Shown: positions 18,356 to 28,083, counted from the stretch's first letter. The stretch: 64,000 bases of DNA from an uncultured Campylobacter sp. (GCF_944323605.1 NZ_CALUTC010000001.1:1-64000), one strand, 5' to 3'. Notes: generated from the sequence alone by a model not told the origin. Numbers and translations: made by a program.

Positions 18356-19186
18356 TTATTTTCCTTTTCTTCTTGATATTATGAGTCTATCACTAGCTTT
18401 CTTGCGTCTAGTTTTAGCACCCTTTGTTGGTTTGCCCCAAGGAGTAACAGGGTGACGACCTGAGTTTTTCTTACCTTCACCACCTCCGTGAGGGTGATCA
18501 ACTGGGTTCATAGCAGAACCTCTAGTTTGAGGGCGAATTCCTCTGTAGCGGTTTCTACCAGCTTTTCCTATAGTTATGTTAGCCCAATCCTCGTTGCCTA
18601 CTTCACCTATACTAGCCATACACTCGGCTAAAACCTGTCTCATTTCTCCACTGGCTAACCTTAGTATTACATATTTTTCTTCTTTTCCCATAAGTTGAGC
18701 ATATGCTCCAGCAGAACGGATCATTTGTCCACCTTTTCCCGGTTTTAGCTCTATGTTATGAACTATAGTACCAACAGGTATATTTTTAAGTTTCATTGCA
18801 TTGCCAGGTTTTATATCAAGCCCGCTTTCTGCAGCAGCAACTATATCGCCTACCTTAAGTCCCTTAGCTTGCAATATATATCTTTTTTCTCCGTCTCTGT
18901 AAGAAACTAATGCTATACGACAATTTCTGTATGGGTCGTATTCTATAGCCTCTATTTTGCCTTCTATGCCAAATTTTCTTCTTTTAAAGTCTATAATTCT
19001 GTATAGTTTTTTAGCTCCACCTTCTTTGTGTCTGCTAGTTATTCTTCCATTATTATTTCTTCCTGAATGAGTAGGAAGTTTTATAAGCAAAGAACGCACA
19101 CTAGGTTTTGCAGTAATATCATCAGAGCTTAGACCTGTTATGTATCTTCTACTTGGTGTATATGGTTTATAAGTTTTTATCGCCAT
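18356..19186 (-). CDS. rplB: 50S ribosomal protein L2
   Basis: A 276-residue L2, needed for subunit joining and peptidyl transfer. [17 protein letters not shown] near the N-terminus and [13 protein letters not shown], containing the conserved His of the peptidyl transferase region, are present. One base follows rplW. Confidence 0.98.
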   Translation of the reverse strand: MAIKTYKPYTPSRRYITGLSSDDITAKPSVRSLLIKLPTHSGRNNNGRITSRHKEGGAKKLYRIIDFKRRKFGIEGKIEAIEYDPYRNCRIALVSYRDGEKRYILQAKGLKVGDIVAAAESGLDIKPGNAMKLKNIPVGTIVHNIELKPGKGGQMIRSAGAYAQLMGKEEKYVILRLASGEMRQVLAECMASIGEVGNEDWANITIGKAGRNRYRGIRPQTRGSAMNPVDHPHGGGEGKKNSGRHPVTPWGKPTKGAKTRRKKASDRLIISRRKGK

Positions 19187-19187
19187 A

Positions 19188-19469
19188 TTAAGCCTCCGAA
19201 CTTTCTAAGCTAACGCCTTCTGGTAGCTTTACATAAAATTTCTTGTAGTCATTTCTTTGTCCTAAACGACCTCTAAATCTTTTCACTTTACCTTCCATTT
19301 TTAGAGAATTTATTTTTAAAGGAACTATTCCAAAATACTCTTTTAGAACTGTTTTTAATCCATTTTTAGTCATCTTAGGAGAGGTTTGTATGACCACTAC
19401 ACCGTGTTCTTGTAGTTTTAAACTTTTTTCAGTGTAAAGTATAGTTTTTATATCTCTTATATCTGCCAT
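19188..19469 (-). CDS. rplW: 50S ribosomal protein L23
   Basis: A 93-residue L23, located at the tunnel exit where trigger factor and SRP dock. The N-terminal TEKSLKL and the [17 protein letters not shown] segment fit the family. One base separates it from rplD. Confidence 0.95.
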   Translation of the reverse strand: MADIRDIKTILYTEKSLKLQEHGVVVIQTSPKMTKNGLKTVLKEYFGIVPLKINSLKMEGKVKRFRGRLGQRNDYKKFYVKLPEGVSLESSEA

Positions 19470-19470
19470 T

Positions 19471-20085
19471 TTAGTCCTCTTTTATGATGGATTGCAAAGC
19501 ATTTTGCTCTATAATAACAGATTTAAACACAGATATTAAATAAGCATTCACCTCTGTTATATCTACTACATAACAATTTGCTAAATTTCTATACGCAAGA
19601 AATGTTTTTTCGTCTATAAAATCTTTAACTATTAAGACATCTTTTAATCCAAGTTTTTTTATAATGCTGTTTGCATCCTTTGTTTTTGCACTTTCTACGA
19701 TTAAAGATGGAACAACAAAAAGCATACCTGCACTAGCTTTATCTTCTAATGATCTTTCTAAAGCTAATCTTTTTTGTTTTTTATTTACTTTTTGGAAATA
19801 ATTTCTATTATTTTTTGGACCAAAAGCAACTCCACCGCCTACCCAAACGTTAGTTCTTGTAGAACCTGCTCTTGCACCACCACGTCCTTTTTGTCTCCAA
19901 GGTTTCTTGCCACCACCGCTAACTTCACTTCTATTTTTTGTATGTGCAGTATTTGCTCTTAACGAGGCAAGGTATGATTTTACATAAAGATAAAGGTTGT
20001 GAGGATTTATCTCTGTGTATCTAGCAGGTAATTCTAAATCGCCTGATTTTTCAAATTTATCATTTAAAACGATAGCTTTACTCAT
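19471..20085 (-). CDS. rplD: 50S ribosomal protein L4
   Basis: A 204-residue L4. The tunnel loop [19 protein letters not shown] is present near 56-74. In E. coli L4 represses its own operon; no such leader structure is evident here. It overlaps the rplC stop by 4 bases. Confidence 0.97.
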   Translation of the reverse strand: MSKAIVLNDKFEKSGDLELPARYTEINPHNLYLYVKSYLASLRANTAHTKNRSEVSGGGKKPWRQKGRGGARAGSTRTNVWVGGGVAFGPKNNRNYFQKVNKKQKRLALERSLEDKASAGMLFVVPSLIVESAKTKDANSIIKKLGLKDVLIVKDFIDEKTFLAYRNLANCYVVDITEVNAYLISVFKSVIIEQNALQSIIKED

Positions 20086-20660
20086 TTTGAAATCCTTACT
20101 CTACCTAAAGCTCCGTTATGACCCGGAACAGCACCCTTTAATACCAAAATTTTGCTTTCGCTATCATAACTTAAAACTTCATTTTTAACTGTTATTTTTA
20201 CATTTCCATAATGTCCAGCCATTTTCATCCCAGGCTGCACTCTACCAGGCCACTCTCTATTTCCGATAGAACCGTGCCTTTTGTGAAAGCGAGAACCGTG
20301 ACTTGCAGGACCACCAGCAAAGCCGTGTCTTTTAACAACACCACTATATCCTCTACCTTTTGAGTTGAATGAAACCTTTAAAATTTTAGCATCATTTAGT
20401 GGGGTTTCATCTAAATCGCCTACCTCTTTATTATTAACAAAAATGCTAACAAACCTATTAAATTCAGGTGATAGGTTGTATTTTTTTTGTTGTCCTTGTA
20501 TGCATTTATTTTTTGTTTTACCGTTCGAGTAAGCAACCAGAGCCTTTCCGCTTTCTTTTACTTCACAAACCTTAGCAGATAGCACTCTAAGCAAAGTTAC
20601 AGCAACACTCGGATTGGTTACAGTTCTACTCATACCTATCTTTTCTACTATATATTCCAT
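20082..20660 (-). CDS. rplC: 50S ribosomal protein L3
   Basis: A 192-residue L3, an early 50S assembly protein. [20 protein letters not shown] and the long loop [16 protein letters not shown] are diagnostic. It lies 21 bases after rpsJ. Confidence 0.97.
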   Translation of the reverse strand: MEYIVEKIGMSRTVTNPSVAVTLLRVLSAKVCEVKESGKALVAYSNGKTKNKCIQGQQKKYNLSPEFNRFVSIFVNNKEVGDLDETPLNDAKILKVSFNSKGRGYSGVVKRHGFAGGPASHGSRFHKRHGSIGNREWPGRVQPGMKMAGHYGNVKITVKNEVLSYDSESKILVLKGAVPGHNGALGRVRISK

Positions 20661-20681
20661 AATCTATCCTTAATCACTCAA

Positions 20682-20993
20682 CTATTTTCCCATAGCTCTA
20701 ACTTCAACATTAACCTCTGGAGCTAAATCAAGCTTAGTTAGAGAATCAACAGTATCAGGAGTTGCTGCTACTATATCGAGCATACGAGTGTGAATTCTCA
20801 TTTCAAATTGCTCTCTTGAATCCTTGTTTATGTGAGGAGATCTCAAAACTGTATATCTTTTTACCTTAGTAGGTAAAGGCACAGGACCTCTTATATCTGC
20901 ACCTGTCCTCTTAACAGCTTCAACTATAGCTGCAACTGTGCGATCTAAAACTCTATGGTCATAAGCTTTAAGCTTAAGCCTTATTCTTTCCAT
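20682..20993 (-). CDS. rpsJ: 30S ribosomal protein S10
   Basis: A 103-residue S10, also NusE in transcription antitermination. [20 protein letters not shown] and [13 protein letters not shown] are present. It is the first gene of the 21-gene cluster, about 65 bases after the inferred transcription start. Confidence 0.98.
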   Translation of the reverse strand: MERIRLKLKAYDHRVLDRTVAAIVEAVKRTGADIRGPVPLPTKVKRYTVLRSPHINKDSREQFEMRIHTRMLDIVAATPDTVDSLTKLDLAPEVNVEVRAMGK

Positions 20994-21064
20994 AACTTTC
21001 CCTTTAAAAGAACTTGTATAGCAAAGGCTAAACAGAAAAATATTTTAATAAAATCAAAGCTTGT

Positions 21065-21093
21065 ATTGTAGTAAAAGTGTTTTTAAAAGTCAA
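21065..21093 (-). promoter_or_regulatory. Sigma-70 promoter of the ribosomal protein operon
   Basis: On the minus strand a TTGACT -35 box (21093-21088) and a TACAAT -10 box (21070-21065) are separated by exactly 17 bases. A recognisable -35 is unusual for Campylobacter and fits a very strong promoter. The 5' leader would be about 65 bases. Confidence 0.8.
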
Positions 21094-21225
21094 GCTTTTT
21101 TTTATAAAATTTTTATTTTTTTCCTTTTAAAAAGGATAAAAATATATTTTTTAAAAAATGTGTTTTTTAAATTTTTGTTTTTAGAGTGCTTTATTTTTAA
21201 TTTTTGTTAGATGATTTTTTTGTTT

Positions 21226-21252
21226 AATTACCCCTTTTATTAAGAGGTAATT
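21226..21252. other. Inverted repeat next to the PepSY-like stop codon
   Basis: AATTACC and GGTAATT form a perfect 7-bp stem with a 13-base loop. The T run that follows is on the plus strand, where no gene needs a terminator. On the minus strand the hairpin is followed by A-rich sequence, so its role as the terminator of the minus-strand gene is doubtful. Confidence 0.4.
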
Positions 21253-21258
21253 TTTTGA

Positions 21259-21684
21259 TTAGTCGTCAAATTTTTGTCCTACTACATTACCATTGGCGTC
21301 TGTATAAACTTCCATCATATTGTTGAATTTAAATTTATAGCCGTTGATAGTTCTATCAACCTCCATTATTTGAGCGTTTGGTTGTGCAGCTTTTACCTTA
21401 GATACTACTGCATTAGGCAAAAATGTTGTAGGTATAGCTTTGTATCTGCCGTCTATATCTGTCCAATCGCCATTTATATTGAACTCTATCTTTGTTCCGT
21501 CTGAAAGATCTATATCAAAAGATGTCATATCTCTTTCAGCAAACATAATGTTAGCTCCTTTGAAATGCTGTTTCACAAAATTGTGAATTTTAGCTGGTAG
21601 TGTATTTGGGGCTACTGCCATATCCGCAAATAATGAACTTGCACAAAATAAAGTAGCTAAAGCTACAACTCTTAATTTTTTCAT
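21259..21684 (-). CDS. PepSY-like (DUF2874-type) periplasmic protein
   Basis: A 141-residue secreted protein. A signal peptide ends around LFCASSLFADMA, and the mature part holds two repeats of a PepSY-like fold: one around FVKQHFKGANIMFAERD with FDIDLSDGTKIEFNINGDW, and a second around VSKVKAAQPNAQIMEVDRT with YKFKFNNMMEVYTDANGNV. Related proteins are periplasmic and bind an unknown ligand. Good AAGGAG ribosome site. The promoter region carries a DccR-type direct repeat, which suggests control by the DccRS two-component system. The gene is monocistronic. Confidence 0.75.
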   Translation of the reverse strand: MKKLRVVALATLFCASSLFADMAVAPNTLPAKIHNFVKQHFKGANIMFAERDMTSFDIDLSDGTKIEFNINGDWTDIDGRYKAIPTTFLPNAVVSKVKAAQPNAQIMEVDRTINGYKFKFNNMMEVYTDANGNVVGQKFDD

Positions 21685-21732
21685 TTTGTCTCCTTGAAAA
21701 TTAATTTTTATGTTGTAATGATAGCTATATTA

Positions 21733-21771
21733 AGTGAAGTGTAAGTGAATGCATAATGAAGTGAATGTGAA
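21733..21771 (-). promoter_or_regulatory. DccR-type direct-repeat box upstream of the PepSY-like gene
   Basis: Read on the minus strand, ATTCAC-N6-TTCACT occurs at 21750-21733, a full match to the WTTCAC-N6-TTCACW repeat I recall as the C. jejuni DccRS regulon signature, located in the -35 region. Two more TTCAC half-sites lie just upstream (21771-21767 and 21765-21761). The repeat starts about 50 bases before the ATG. Confidence 0.65.
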
Positions 21772-21794
21772 TTTAGTTTAAAACGATTTTAAAA

Positions 21795-21869
21795 TGGAGC
21801 GGGAAACGAGATTCGAACTCGCGACCCCAACCTTGGCAAGGTTGTGCTCTACCCCTGAGCTATTCCCGC
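21795..21869 (-). tRNA. tRNA-Gly (GCC), second copy
   Basis: Reverse complement of a complete 75-base tRNA identical in every base to the copy at 1208-1282, including encoded CCA; a dozen bases 5' of the gene are also shared. It stands alone between moeA and the PepSY-like gene. Confidence 0.97.
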
Positions 21870-21901
21870 AAAATAAGAGTGTAATTTTATATAAAAAGAT
21901 A

Positions 21902-23071
21902 TTAAAAGTCAAGCTTTATGACGGATACATCTTCATCATTTTTAATCTCTTTTTTATCTATCTTGCTTATTAAAAGATACTCATTTTTAGATAGTATAGA
22001 TAGCATATATGATGAATTTTGTTTGCTTTGTATGAAGTGTTTATCTTTTATATTTCCTAAAAAAAGCTCATTTCTACCACCTTTTAAATTTATTTCCCCT
22101 TTAAATTTGCAAGTTTTTACAGCAAAAAAATTACTTTGTTCTAGCGTGAAAAAAAGAAAAGATTTAACCAGTAAAAAACAAGAAAATATAGCTGATATTG
22201 GATTTCCGGGCAATACAAAAACAAATTTATTATCTTTAGCAAAAAATTTACTAGGCTTTATAAATTTAGCCTTTATATTTGACAATAAGCATTCAAAACC
22301 AAGCTCAAACAAAGCTTGTTTCATAAAGTCAGCTTCTCCTACACTAGCTGCACCGCTTGTGATTATAAGGTCGCAATCTTTTGTATTTATAGCGTTTTTG
22401 CACTCATTTACTGTATCTTGTATAATGCCTTTATAGTTTGTTTCAAAACAAGGATGATTTAATATAGCCATTATAGAATAAGCATTTGCATTGTAAATTT
22501 GTGCATCTTTTTTGCTTTCAAATGGCTCTTTTAATTCATTTCCACTTGAAAAGATGCAAATTTTAATTTTTCTAAAAACTTTAATTTTATATTTTCCTTG
22601 CGAAGCCAATAGTGCTATATGAGAAGCCTTTAACATAGTTCCTTTTTTTAGTAAAATTTCTCCCTTTTTAAATTCTTCCGCTTTTTTTCTATTGGCATTA
22701 AATTTTTTTATATCAGTTTTTATTATCAATGCTCCATTTTCCAAGCATTCATCTTCTAGCATAAGCACTGTATCTGTATTTTTAGGCATTTTAGCCCCAG
22801 TCATTATCTTATAGCATTCATCATCATTAATTTTGTATTCTTCTAAATCACCAGCAAATATACTTCCTTTTATTTTTAAAGGATTATCTTTATTTGCATA
22901 TGCAAAAGCATATCCGTCAAGAGCACTATTATCAAAAGCAGGAGAATCAAATTCAGCTCTTAAATCCTCAAATAAAATTCTATCTTTAGCATCATTTAAA
23001 TTTATAAGCTCAAATTCTTGTATTTTTTTTGTCTTTGTCTTCAAAAAATTTATAGCTTCAAATGTATCCAA
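21902..23071 (-). CDS. moeA: Molybdopterin molybdenumtransferase MoeA
   Basis: A 389-residue MoeA, which inserts molybdate into adenylated molybdopterin to complete the molybdenum cofactor. DSPAFDNSALDGYAF near 40-54 is the family signature, MTGAKMPKNTDTVLMLED follows, and the MPT-binding core TSGAASVGEADF and LPGNPISAIF are present. Only three bases separate it from murA. Cofactor demand comes from formate dehydrogenase and nitrate or S-oxide reductases typical of campylobacters, none of them in this window. Confidence 0.95.
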   Translation of the reverse strand: MDTFEAINFLKTKTKKIQEFELINLNDAKDRILFEDLRAEFDSPAFDNSALDGYAFAYANKDNPLKIKGSIFAGDLEEYKINDDECYKIMTGAKMPKNTDTVLMLEDECLENGALIIKTDIKKFNANRKKAEEFKKGEILLKKGTMLKASHIALLASQGKYKIKVFRKIKICIFSSGNELKEPFESKKDAQIYNANAYSIMAILNHPCFETNYKGIIQDTVNECKNAINTKDCDLIITSGAASVGEADFMKQALFELGFECLLSNIKAKFIKPSKFFAKDNKFVFVLPGNPISAIFSCFLLVKSFLFFTLEQSNFFAVKTCKFKGEINLKGGRNELFLGNIKDKHFIQSKQNSSYMLSILSKNEYLLISKIDKKEIKNDEDVSVIKLDF

Positions 23072-23074
23072 GTT

Positions 23075-24331
23075 TTATTCCTCAAGTCTTTTTATATTAG
23101 CACCAAGTTTTTTAAATTTTTCCTCAAGTTTTTCATATCCTCTATCTAAATGATAAATTCTATGCACTCTGCTAACTCCTTTAGCAAACAAAGCAGCTAG
23201 TATCAATGCAGACGAAGCTCTTAAATCTGTAGCCATAACATCAGCACAGTTTAACTCTTTTGTGCCAGTTATACTTGCTATATGACCATTTAATTTTATG
23301 TCAGCACCCATTCTTAAAAGTTCGCTAACGTGCATAAAGCGATTTTCAAAAAGTCTTTCATCTATAATACTTGTCCCTTCAGCCCTTAAAGCAAGTGCCA
23401 TAAATTGAGCTTGCATATCGGTAGGAAAGCCTGGATATTCACTTGTTATAATTTCAATAGCTTTTATTTTTTTGGCTGGAAGTATGGTTATTTCATCGTC
23501 TTTTACTTCTATACCAAAGCCCATTTGTCTAAATTTATCTAAAACAGCACTAAGGTGTTTTGCGTTTGCTTTTTTTACTGTTATTTTTGAATTTGTTATA
23601 GCACCTGCACAAAGATATGTTCCAGCCTCTATTCTATCAGGTATAACATTTATTTCTTTAAATGGTAAAAGCTCTCCATCTGTTCCGTAAATTTCAAGTT
23701 CATCTGCACCTATGCCTTTTATATCAAGCCCAGCTTCTTTTAAGGTTTCGCAAAGCTGCACGACTTCAGGCTCTTTAGCAACATTTATTAGCTTTGTTTT
23801 TCCTTTAGCTAATGAAGCTGCCATTATTATATTTTCACTACCTGTTACGGTTATCTTATCAAATATTATATCAGTCCCTTTTAATGCACCGCTTGCAACC
23901 ACATAACCTTGCTTTATAGCTATATTTGCTCCCATTTTTTCAAGAGCTAAAAGGTGTAAATCTATAGGTCTTTGTCCTATGGCGCAACCTCCAGGCAAAG
24001 ATACTTCACATTCTTTGAATCTAGCAAGCAATGGACCAAGTGTGAGTATAGAAGCCCTCATTTTTCTTACTATGTCATATTTAGCTTTTGTATTGTTTAA
24101 TGTGCTAGTATTTATTTTTGCTTCGTGATTTTCAAAAGAAAATGATGCTCCTAAATTTTTAAGCAACAAAAAAAGCGTGTTAATATCCGCAACGTTTGGT
24201 ATATTTTTCATACTAACTTCATTTTTTGCTAGTATGCTAGATACTATCAGCGGCAAAGCAGCGTTTTTAGCTCCACTTATTTCAACAGAACCGTTTAGAT
24301 TGCTCGTTCCTTCTATTTCTAAATAATACAT
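23075..24331 (-). CDS. murA: UDP-N-acetylglucosamine 1-carboxyvinyltransferase
   Basis: A 418-residue MurA, which transfers enolpyruvate to UDP-GlcNAc in the first committed step of peptidoglycan synthesis. [11 protein letters not shown] at the N-terminus binds substrate and the catalytic Cys lies in GGCAIGQRP (Cys116), so the enzyme should be fosfomycin-sensitive by this criterion. [14 protein letters not shown] and [12 protein letters not shown] are also typical. It is transcribed with moeA from a promoter that overlaps that of the divergent EamA gene. Confidence 0.97.
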   Translation of the reverse strand: MYYLEIEGTSNLNGSVEISGAKNAALPLIVSSILAKNEVSMKNIPNVADINTLFLLLKNLGASFSFENHEAKINTSTLNNTKAKYDIVRKMRASILTLGPLLARFKECEVSLPGGCAIGQRPIDLHLLALEKMGANIAIKQGYVVASGALKGTDIIFDKITVTGSENIIMAASLAKGKTKLINVAKEPEVVQLCETLKEAGLDIKGIGADELEIYGTDGELLPFKEINVIPDRIEAGTYLCAGAITNSKITVKKANAKHLSAVLDKFRQMGFGIEVKDDEITILPAKKIKAIEIITSEYPGFPTDMQAQFMALALRAEGTSIIDERLFENRFMHVSELLRMGADIKLNGHIASITGTKELNCADVMATDLRASSALILAALFAKGVSRVHRIYHLDRGYEKLEEKFKKLGANIKRLEE

Positions 24332-24356
24332 ATTTTTTCCTTTTACAAAAAGATAA

Positions 24357-24362
24357 ATTATA
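24357..24362 (-). promoter_or_regulatory. -10 box of murA
   Basis: A perfect TATAAT on the minus strand, 26 bases before the murA ATG. It lies one base from the -10 box of the divergent gene. Confidence 0.55.
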
Positions 24363-24363
24363 C

Positions 24364-24369
24364 TATAAT
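24364..24369 (+). promoter_or_regulatory. -10 box of the EamA gene
   Basis: A perfect TATAAT on the plus strand, 24 bases before the ATG at 24393. With the minus-strand box it forms a face-to-face pair. Confidence 0.55.
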
Positions 24370-24392
24370 TTGTCTTGAATTATAGGAGTTTT

Positions 24393-25268
24393 ATGAAAAG
24401 AAGCTATAAATTTGGAGTTTTATTAGTCATTTTAGGTGGATTGTTTTGGGCTAGTTCTGGAGTTATGGCTGAGTCTTTATTTAAAAAGGGATATAGTGTT
24501 GATTGGGTAAGTTTTTATAGATTGTTTTTAACAGGTTTAATACTAGCTTTATTTTCTTCTACTAAAAATAATATGCGTATTTTTAGAGATAAAAAAGAAG
24601 TTTTGTCTTTGCTTTTATTTGCTTGTTTTGGACTACTTTTAACACAGTTTGCTTATTTTAAAGCCATAGCTTATATAGATGCTGGTACAGCTACGATGAT
24701 TCAGTATTCAGCACCTATTTTTATAATGCTTATTATTTGTTTAAAATCTAAAATTTTACCTAAAAAATTAGATGTATTGGCTCTTGTTATATTGCTGATT
24801 GCTATGTTTTTTTTAGCTTTTAAAGGAGAATTTTCATTGCAAAAGCTTAATTTTTGGGGATTATTTTGGGGGATACTCTCTGCTTTTGGTGTAGTGTATT
24901 ACTCTTTAGGTGCTAGAAAAATAATGCTAAAATATGGCGTTATTTTTGTTATGGCTTATGCTTCTTTAATAGGTGCTATAATTCTTTTTATACTTTTATT
25001 AGGCAAAATTCCAAGTTACAATTTTACGTTTTTAGAGTATGGAACCATGTTTGGTATAGTATTTGTAGGGACTATATTAGCTTTTAGCTTGTATTTAAAA
25101 GGATTAGAGATAATAGGAGCATTAAAAGCTAGTATGATAGCTTGTATAGAGCCGGTAGCAGCTGCTTTTATGACATTTTTGTTTCTTGGCACTACTTACA
25201 GCTTTGTTGATATATTTGCTTTTTGTTTGATAATATTTTCTGTGTTTTTAAATTCTAAATCTAGATAG
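24393..25268 (+). CDS. EamA/DMT-family transporter (Cj0860-like)
   Basis: A 291-residue integral membrane protein with about ten hydrophobic segments in two EamA repeats, as in drug/metabolite exporters. The first segment holds GGLFWASSGVMAE and the second repeat GLFWGILSAFGVVYYSL, similar positions in each half. The likely role is export of a metabolite or amino acid. I choose the ATG at 24393, preceded by TAGGAG, rather than an in-frame start six codons upstream. Next to murA, as in C. jejuni. Confidence 0.85.
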   Translation: MKRSYKFGVLLVILGGLFWASSGVMAESLFKKGYSVDWVSFYRLFLTGLILALFSSTKNNMRIFRDKKEVLSLLLFACFGLLLTQFAYFKAIAYIDAGTATMIQYSAPIFIMLIICLKSKILPKKLDVLALVILLIAMFFLAFKGEFSLQKLNFWGLFWGILSAFGVVYYSLGARKIMLKYGVIFVMAYASLIGAIILFILLLGKIPSYNFTFLEYGTMFGIVFVGTILAFSLYLKGLEIIGALKASMIACIEPVAAAFMTFLFLGTTYSFVDIFAFCLIIFSVFLNSKSR

Positions 25269-25278
25269 TTTATTTATC

Positions 25279-25331
25279 AGGCTTTAGTGAATTTAAAAAT
25301 ACAAAGCTAAAGCTATTTAAAGCCTCTTTTT
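25279..25331 (+). terminator. Intrinsic terminator after the EamA gene
   Basis: AGGCTTTA (25279-25286) pairs with TAAAGCCT (25318-25325) over 8 bp, with a long loop that can fold further, followed by CTTTTT. It begins 10 bases after the stop codon. Confidence 0.6.
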
Positions 25332-25426
25332 AACAGAACAAAGTTTTTTAAATTTGCATTGAAATGTTTGAAATTTGTTTAAAAAATTTTCTTTGTTTTT
25401 AAAATCTTGCTTATTAATGTGAAATG

Positions 25427-25435
25427 TGCTACAAT
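25427..25435 (+). promoter_or_regulatory. Extended -10 promoter of ccoG
   Basis: TGCTACAAT, an extended -10 element, ends 20 bases before the ccoG ATG. AAAGGAG then serves as ribosome site. Confidence 0.55.
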
Positions 25436-25455
25436 CTAATTTTAAAGGAGATACT

Positions 25456-26835
25456 ATGCAAGGAAAAATCACAAATTACACAAAACAAAGATACATAACT
25501 TACGGAGTTATTGCTGTATTGGCTTTGATATTACCTTTTGTTCGTATAAATGGAAACCACTTTTTTTTGCTAAGCTTTGATCACAAAAAGCTTGATTTGC
25601 TTTTTGTTTCCTTTAGCACACAAGAGCTTTTTTTAATGCCTTTTGTGTTGATAGGTCTTTTTTTAACTATATTTTTTGTAACAACTCTAGCCGGTAGAAT
25701 TTGGTGTGCTTGGGCTTGTCCTCAGACTATATTTAGAGTTATTTATAGGGATTTGATACAAACAAAATTATTAAAAATTCGTAAAAATATAAAGGACAAA
25801 CAAAAAGAATATCCGGGAAATATGTTTAAAAAAATACTAGCTGTTTTAATATTTTACGTATTGTCTTTAATAGCTACAAGTAATTTATTATGGTATTTTG
25901 TCCCACCTGAAGATTTCTTTTTGTATTTGCAAAACCCAGCAGAACACTTATTATTGCTTGGAATTTTATTTTGTGCCTCTTTATTTTTAACATTTGATGT
26001 TGTTTATATACAAGAGAGATTTTGTGTATATGTTTGTCCTTATGCTAGGATACAATCTGTTATGTTTGATCACGATACAGTGCAAGTTGTATATGATGAA
26101 AAAAGAGGAGGTGTGATATTTGATGGAAAAACAAAACTACACAAAAAGCCACCTCAAGGAGAATGTATAGGCTGTGAAGCCTGTGTAACAGTTTGTCCTA
26201 CTCACATAGATATAAGGCAGGGTATGCAGCTTGACTGTATAAATTGTCTAGAATGTGCTGACGCTTGTTCTGTCGTGCAAAATAAGCTAAATAGACCAAG
26301 TCTTATACAATGGACTAGCTCACAGTCTATAAACACTGGCAGGAAGGTTAAATATTTTAGATTTAGAACCGTTGCTTATTTAGTCGTTTTGGCTGTAGTT
26401 TTTATAGCCCTTTTAACAATGACTACAAAAAAAGAAAATATGCTTTTAAATATAAACAGAAGCACCGAACTTTATAATATAAATAAAAAAATAGACGGTA
26501 GTTTAGAGATAAGTAATTCTTATGTATTTTTATTCCAAAACACTGACAATAAAGCTCACGAATATTATTTTGAGGCTACTGTTAAAGATAGTAATGAAAA
26601 GCTAGAAATTTTAAGACCTAAAAAAGCTTTTAAATTAGAAGCTGGGGAGCAAGCTAAACAAATAGTAGTTTTAAAAGCAAATAGCGAGTTAGCAAACGAT
26701 GATAGTAAGGATACGATTTTACATATTACTATCAAAGCTTATGCAAACGATGATAAAGAAAATATATCAGTGCTTAGAGAAAGCATTTTCGTGTATCCTA
26801 AACAAACAATTATAAAAGAAAAATCAGGAGAATAA
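25456..26835 (+). CDS. ccoG: Cytochrome c oxidase accessory protein CcoG (FixG/RdxA)
   Basis: A 459-residue membrane-bound ferredoxin-like protein needed for assembly, probably copper reduction, of cbb3-type oxidase, the main terminal oxidase of microaerophilic campylobacters. There are about five membrane segments. Cysteines in the membrane part include GRIWCAWACPQT and CVYVCPYARIQS; the 2[4Fe-4S] domain follows as CIGCEACVTVCPT and CINCLECADACS (near 240-275), and a beta-sandwich C-terminus (about 320-459). The ATG at 25456 has AAAGGAG six bases upstream; ten further in-frame codons exist before it. It is directly followed by purA. Confidence 0.93.
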   Translation: MQGKITNYTKQRYITYGVIAVLALILPFVRINGNHFFLLSFDHKKLDLLFVSFSTQELFLMPFVLIGLFLTIFFVTTLAGRIWCAWACPQTIFRVIYRDLIQTKLLKIRKNIKDKQKEYPGNMFKKILAVLIFYVLSLIATSNLLWYFVPPEDFFLYLQNPAEHLLLLGILFCASLFLTFDVVYIQERFCVYVCPYARIQSVMFDHDTVQVVYDEKRGGVIFDGKTKLHKKPPQGECIGCEACVTVCPTHIDIRQGMQLDCINCLECADACSVVQNKLNRPSLIQWTSSQSINTGRKVKYFRFRTVAYLVVLAVVFIALLTMTTKKENMLLNINRSTELYNINKKIDGSLEISNSYVFLFQNTDNKAHEYYFEATVKDSNEKLEILRPKKAFKLEAGEQAKQIVVLKANSELANDDSKDTILHITIKAYANDDKENISVLRESIFVYPKQTIIKEKSGE

Positions 26836-28083
26836 ATGGGTGCTGATATTATCATTGGCGTTCAGTGGGGAGATGAAGGCAAAGGCAAGATAGTAGATAG
26901 GCTTTGCAGAGATTATGATTTTGTATGCAGAAGTGCTGGAGGTCATAATGCAGGACATACCATATGGGCTAATGGAAAAAGATACGCACTTCATCTTATA
27001 CCTTCTGGTGTTTTGCATAAAAATTGTGTAAATATAATAGGAGACGGGGTTGTTATTTCTTTAGAAGCTTTAACAGAAGAGATGAAGGCTTTTGAAGACC
27101 TTAAAGGAAGGCTTTTTATAAGCCAAAAGGCTCACTTAAATTTGAAATACCATAGCCTTATGGATATATCTAGAGAAAAAATGAGAGGCAAAAATGCCAT
27201 AGGCACTACAGGTAGAGGCATAGGACCTTGCTATGCTGATAAAATTTTGCGTGTTGGTCATAGGGTATTTGAGCTTTTGAATCCTAATAAGCTTTGTGAT
27301 GATATCATATCTGATTTTGAAATGAATGAAGCCATTTTTAAAGCATTTGATATAGAAAAACCAAATAAAAAAGAGCTTTTATCAGAATTGCAAAAGTATT
27401 GTGATTTTTTTAAACCTTTTATAAAAGATACCACTTCTATGCTTTATGATGCCTTGGAAAAAGATAAAAAGATTTTAATAGAAGGCGCACAAGGGACAAT
27501 GCTAGATATAGATCACGGGACATATCCTTTTGTAACTAGCTCTAGCACAACAAGTTGCGGTGCTTTAAATGGGCTTGGTTTAAATTCTAAAGATAGTGGT
27601 AAGGTTATAGGCGTAGCAAAAGCTTATACTACAAGAGTTGGAAATGGTGCTTTTCCTAGTGAGGATACAGGCGAATATGGACAAAAAATATCTAAAATAG
27701 GCAATGAAATTGGCACAAGCACAGGTAGAGCTAGAAGATGCGGACACTTTGATGCCGTAGCAGTTAGATACGCTTCAAGATTAAACGGGCTTGATGAATT
27801 AGCCTTGATGAAATTAGATGTTTTAGACGGGTTTAAAACTGTAAAAATTTGCAAGGCATACGAATATAATGGAGAAGAGGTAAGTTTTGTTCCAAATGAT
27901 TTAGAGAATGCAAAACCTATATATGAGGAATTTGATGGCTGGGATAAAAGTGCTGGTGTAAGAAATTTTAAAGACTTGCCAAGCAATGCTAAAAAATACA
28001 TATCTCGCATAGAAGAGCTTATTAAAACTAAGATAAAATATATATCAACTTCTCCAGAAAGGGAGGATACTATAGTTCTGTGA
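26836..28083 (+). CDS. purA: Adenylosuccinate synthetase
   Basis: A 415-residue PurA that joins IMP and aspartate using GTP, the first step to AMP. The N-terminal [14 protein letters not shown] holds the GTP/IMP site with catalytic Asp; [16 protein letters not shown], and [18 protein letters not shown] follow. Its ATG is contiguous with the ccoG stop codon and its end overlaps the FliJ-like gene by 4 bases, so metabolic and flagellar genes share this transcript, as in C. jejuni and H. pylori. Confidence 0.97.
   Translation: MGADIIIGVQWGDEGKGKIVDRLCRDYDFVCRSAGGHNAGHTIWANGKRYALHLIPSGVLHKNCVNIIGDGVVISLEALTEEMKAFEDLKGRLFISQKAHLNLKYHSLMDISREKMRGKNAIGTTGRGIGPCYADKILRVGHRVFELLNPNKLCDDIISDFEMNEAIFKAFDIEKPNKKELLSELQKYCDFFKPFIKDTTSMLYDALEKDKKILIEGAQGTMLDIDHGTYPFVTSSSTTSCGALNGLGLNSKDSGKVIGVAKAYTTRVGNGAFPSEDTGEYGQKISKIGNEIGTSTGRARRCGHFDAVAVRYASRLNGLDELALMKLDVLDGFKTVKICKAYEYNGEEVSFVPNDLENAKPIYEEFDGWDKSAGVRNFKDLPSNAKKYISRIEELIKTKIKYISTSPEREDTIVL

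Larger units (their letters stand above)
20994..21258. other. Intergenic region between rpsJ and the PepSY-like gene
   Basis: These 265 bases hold the ribosomal operon promoter near the rpsJ side, a long T/A-rich upstream stretch on the minus strand that could act as an UP-type element, and a 7-bp hairpin at 21226-21252 (AATTACC/GGTAATT). I see no gene or small RNA in it. Confidence 0.6.

Noticed and set aside
21226-21252. Terminator of the PepSY-like gene
   Set aside because: The T run is on the plus strand; the minus strand after the hairpin is A-rich. Kept only as an inverted repeat.
25555-25570. T8 run early in ccoG as a phase-variation tract
   Set aside because: T runs of this length are common in coding sequence at about 30 percent GC and in-frame Phe codons explain it.
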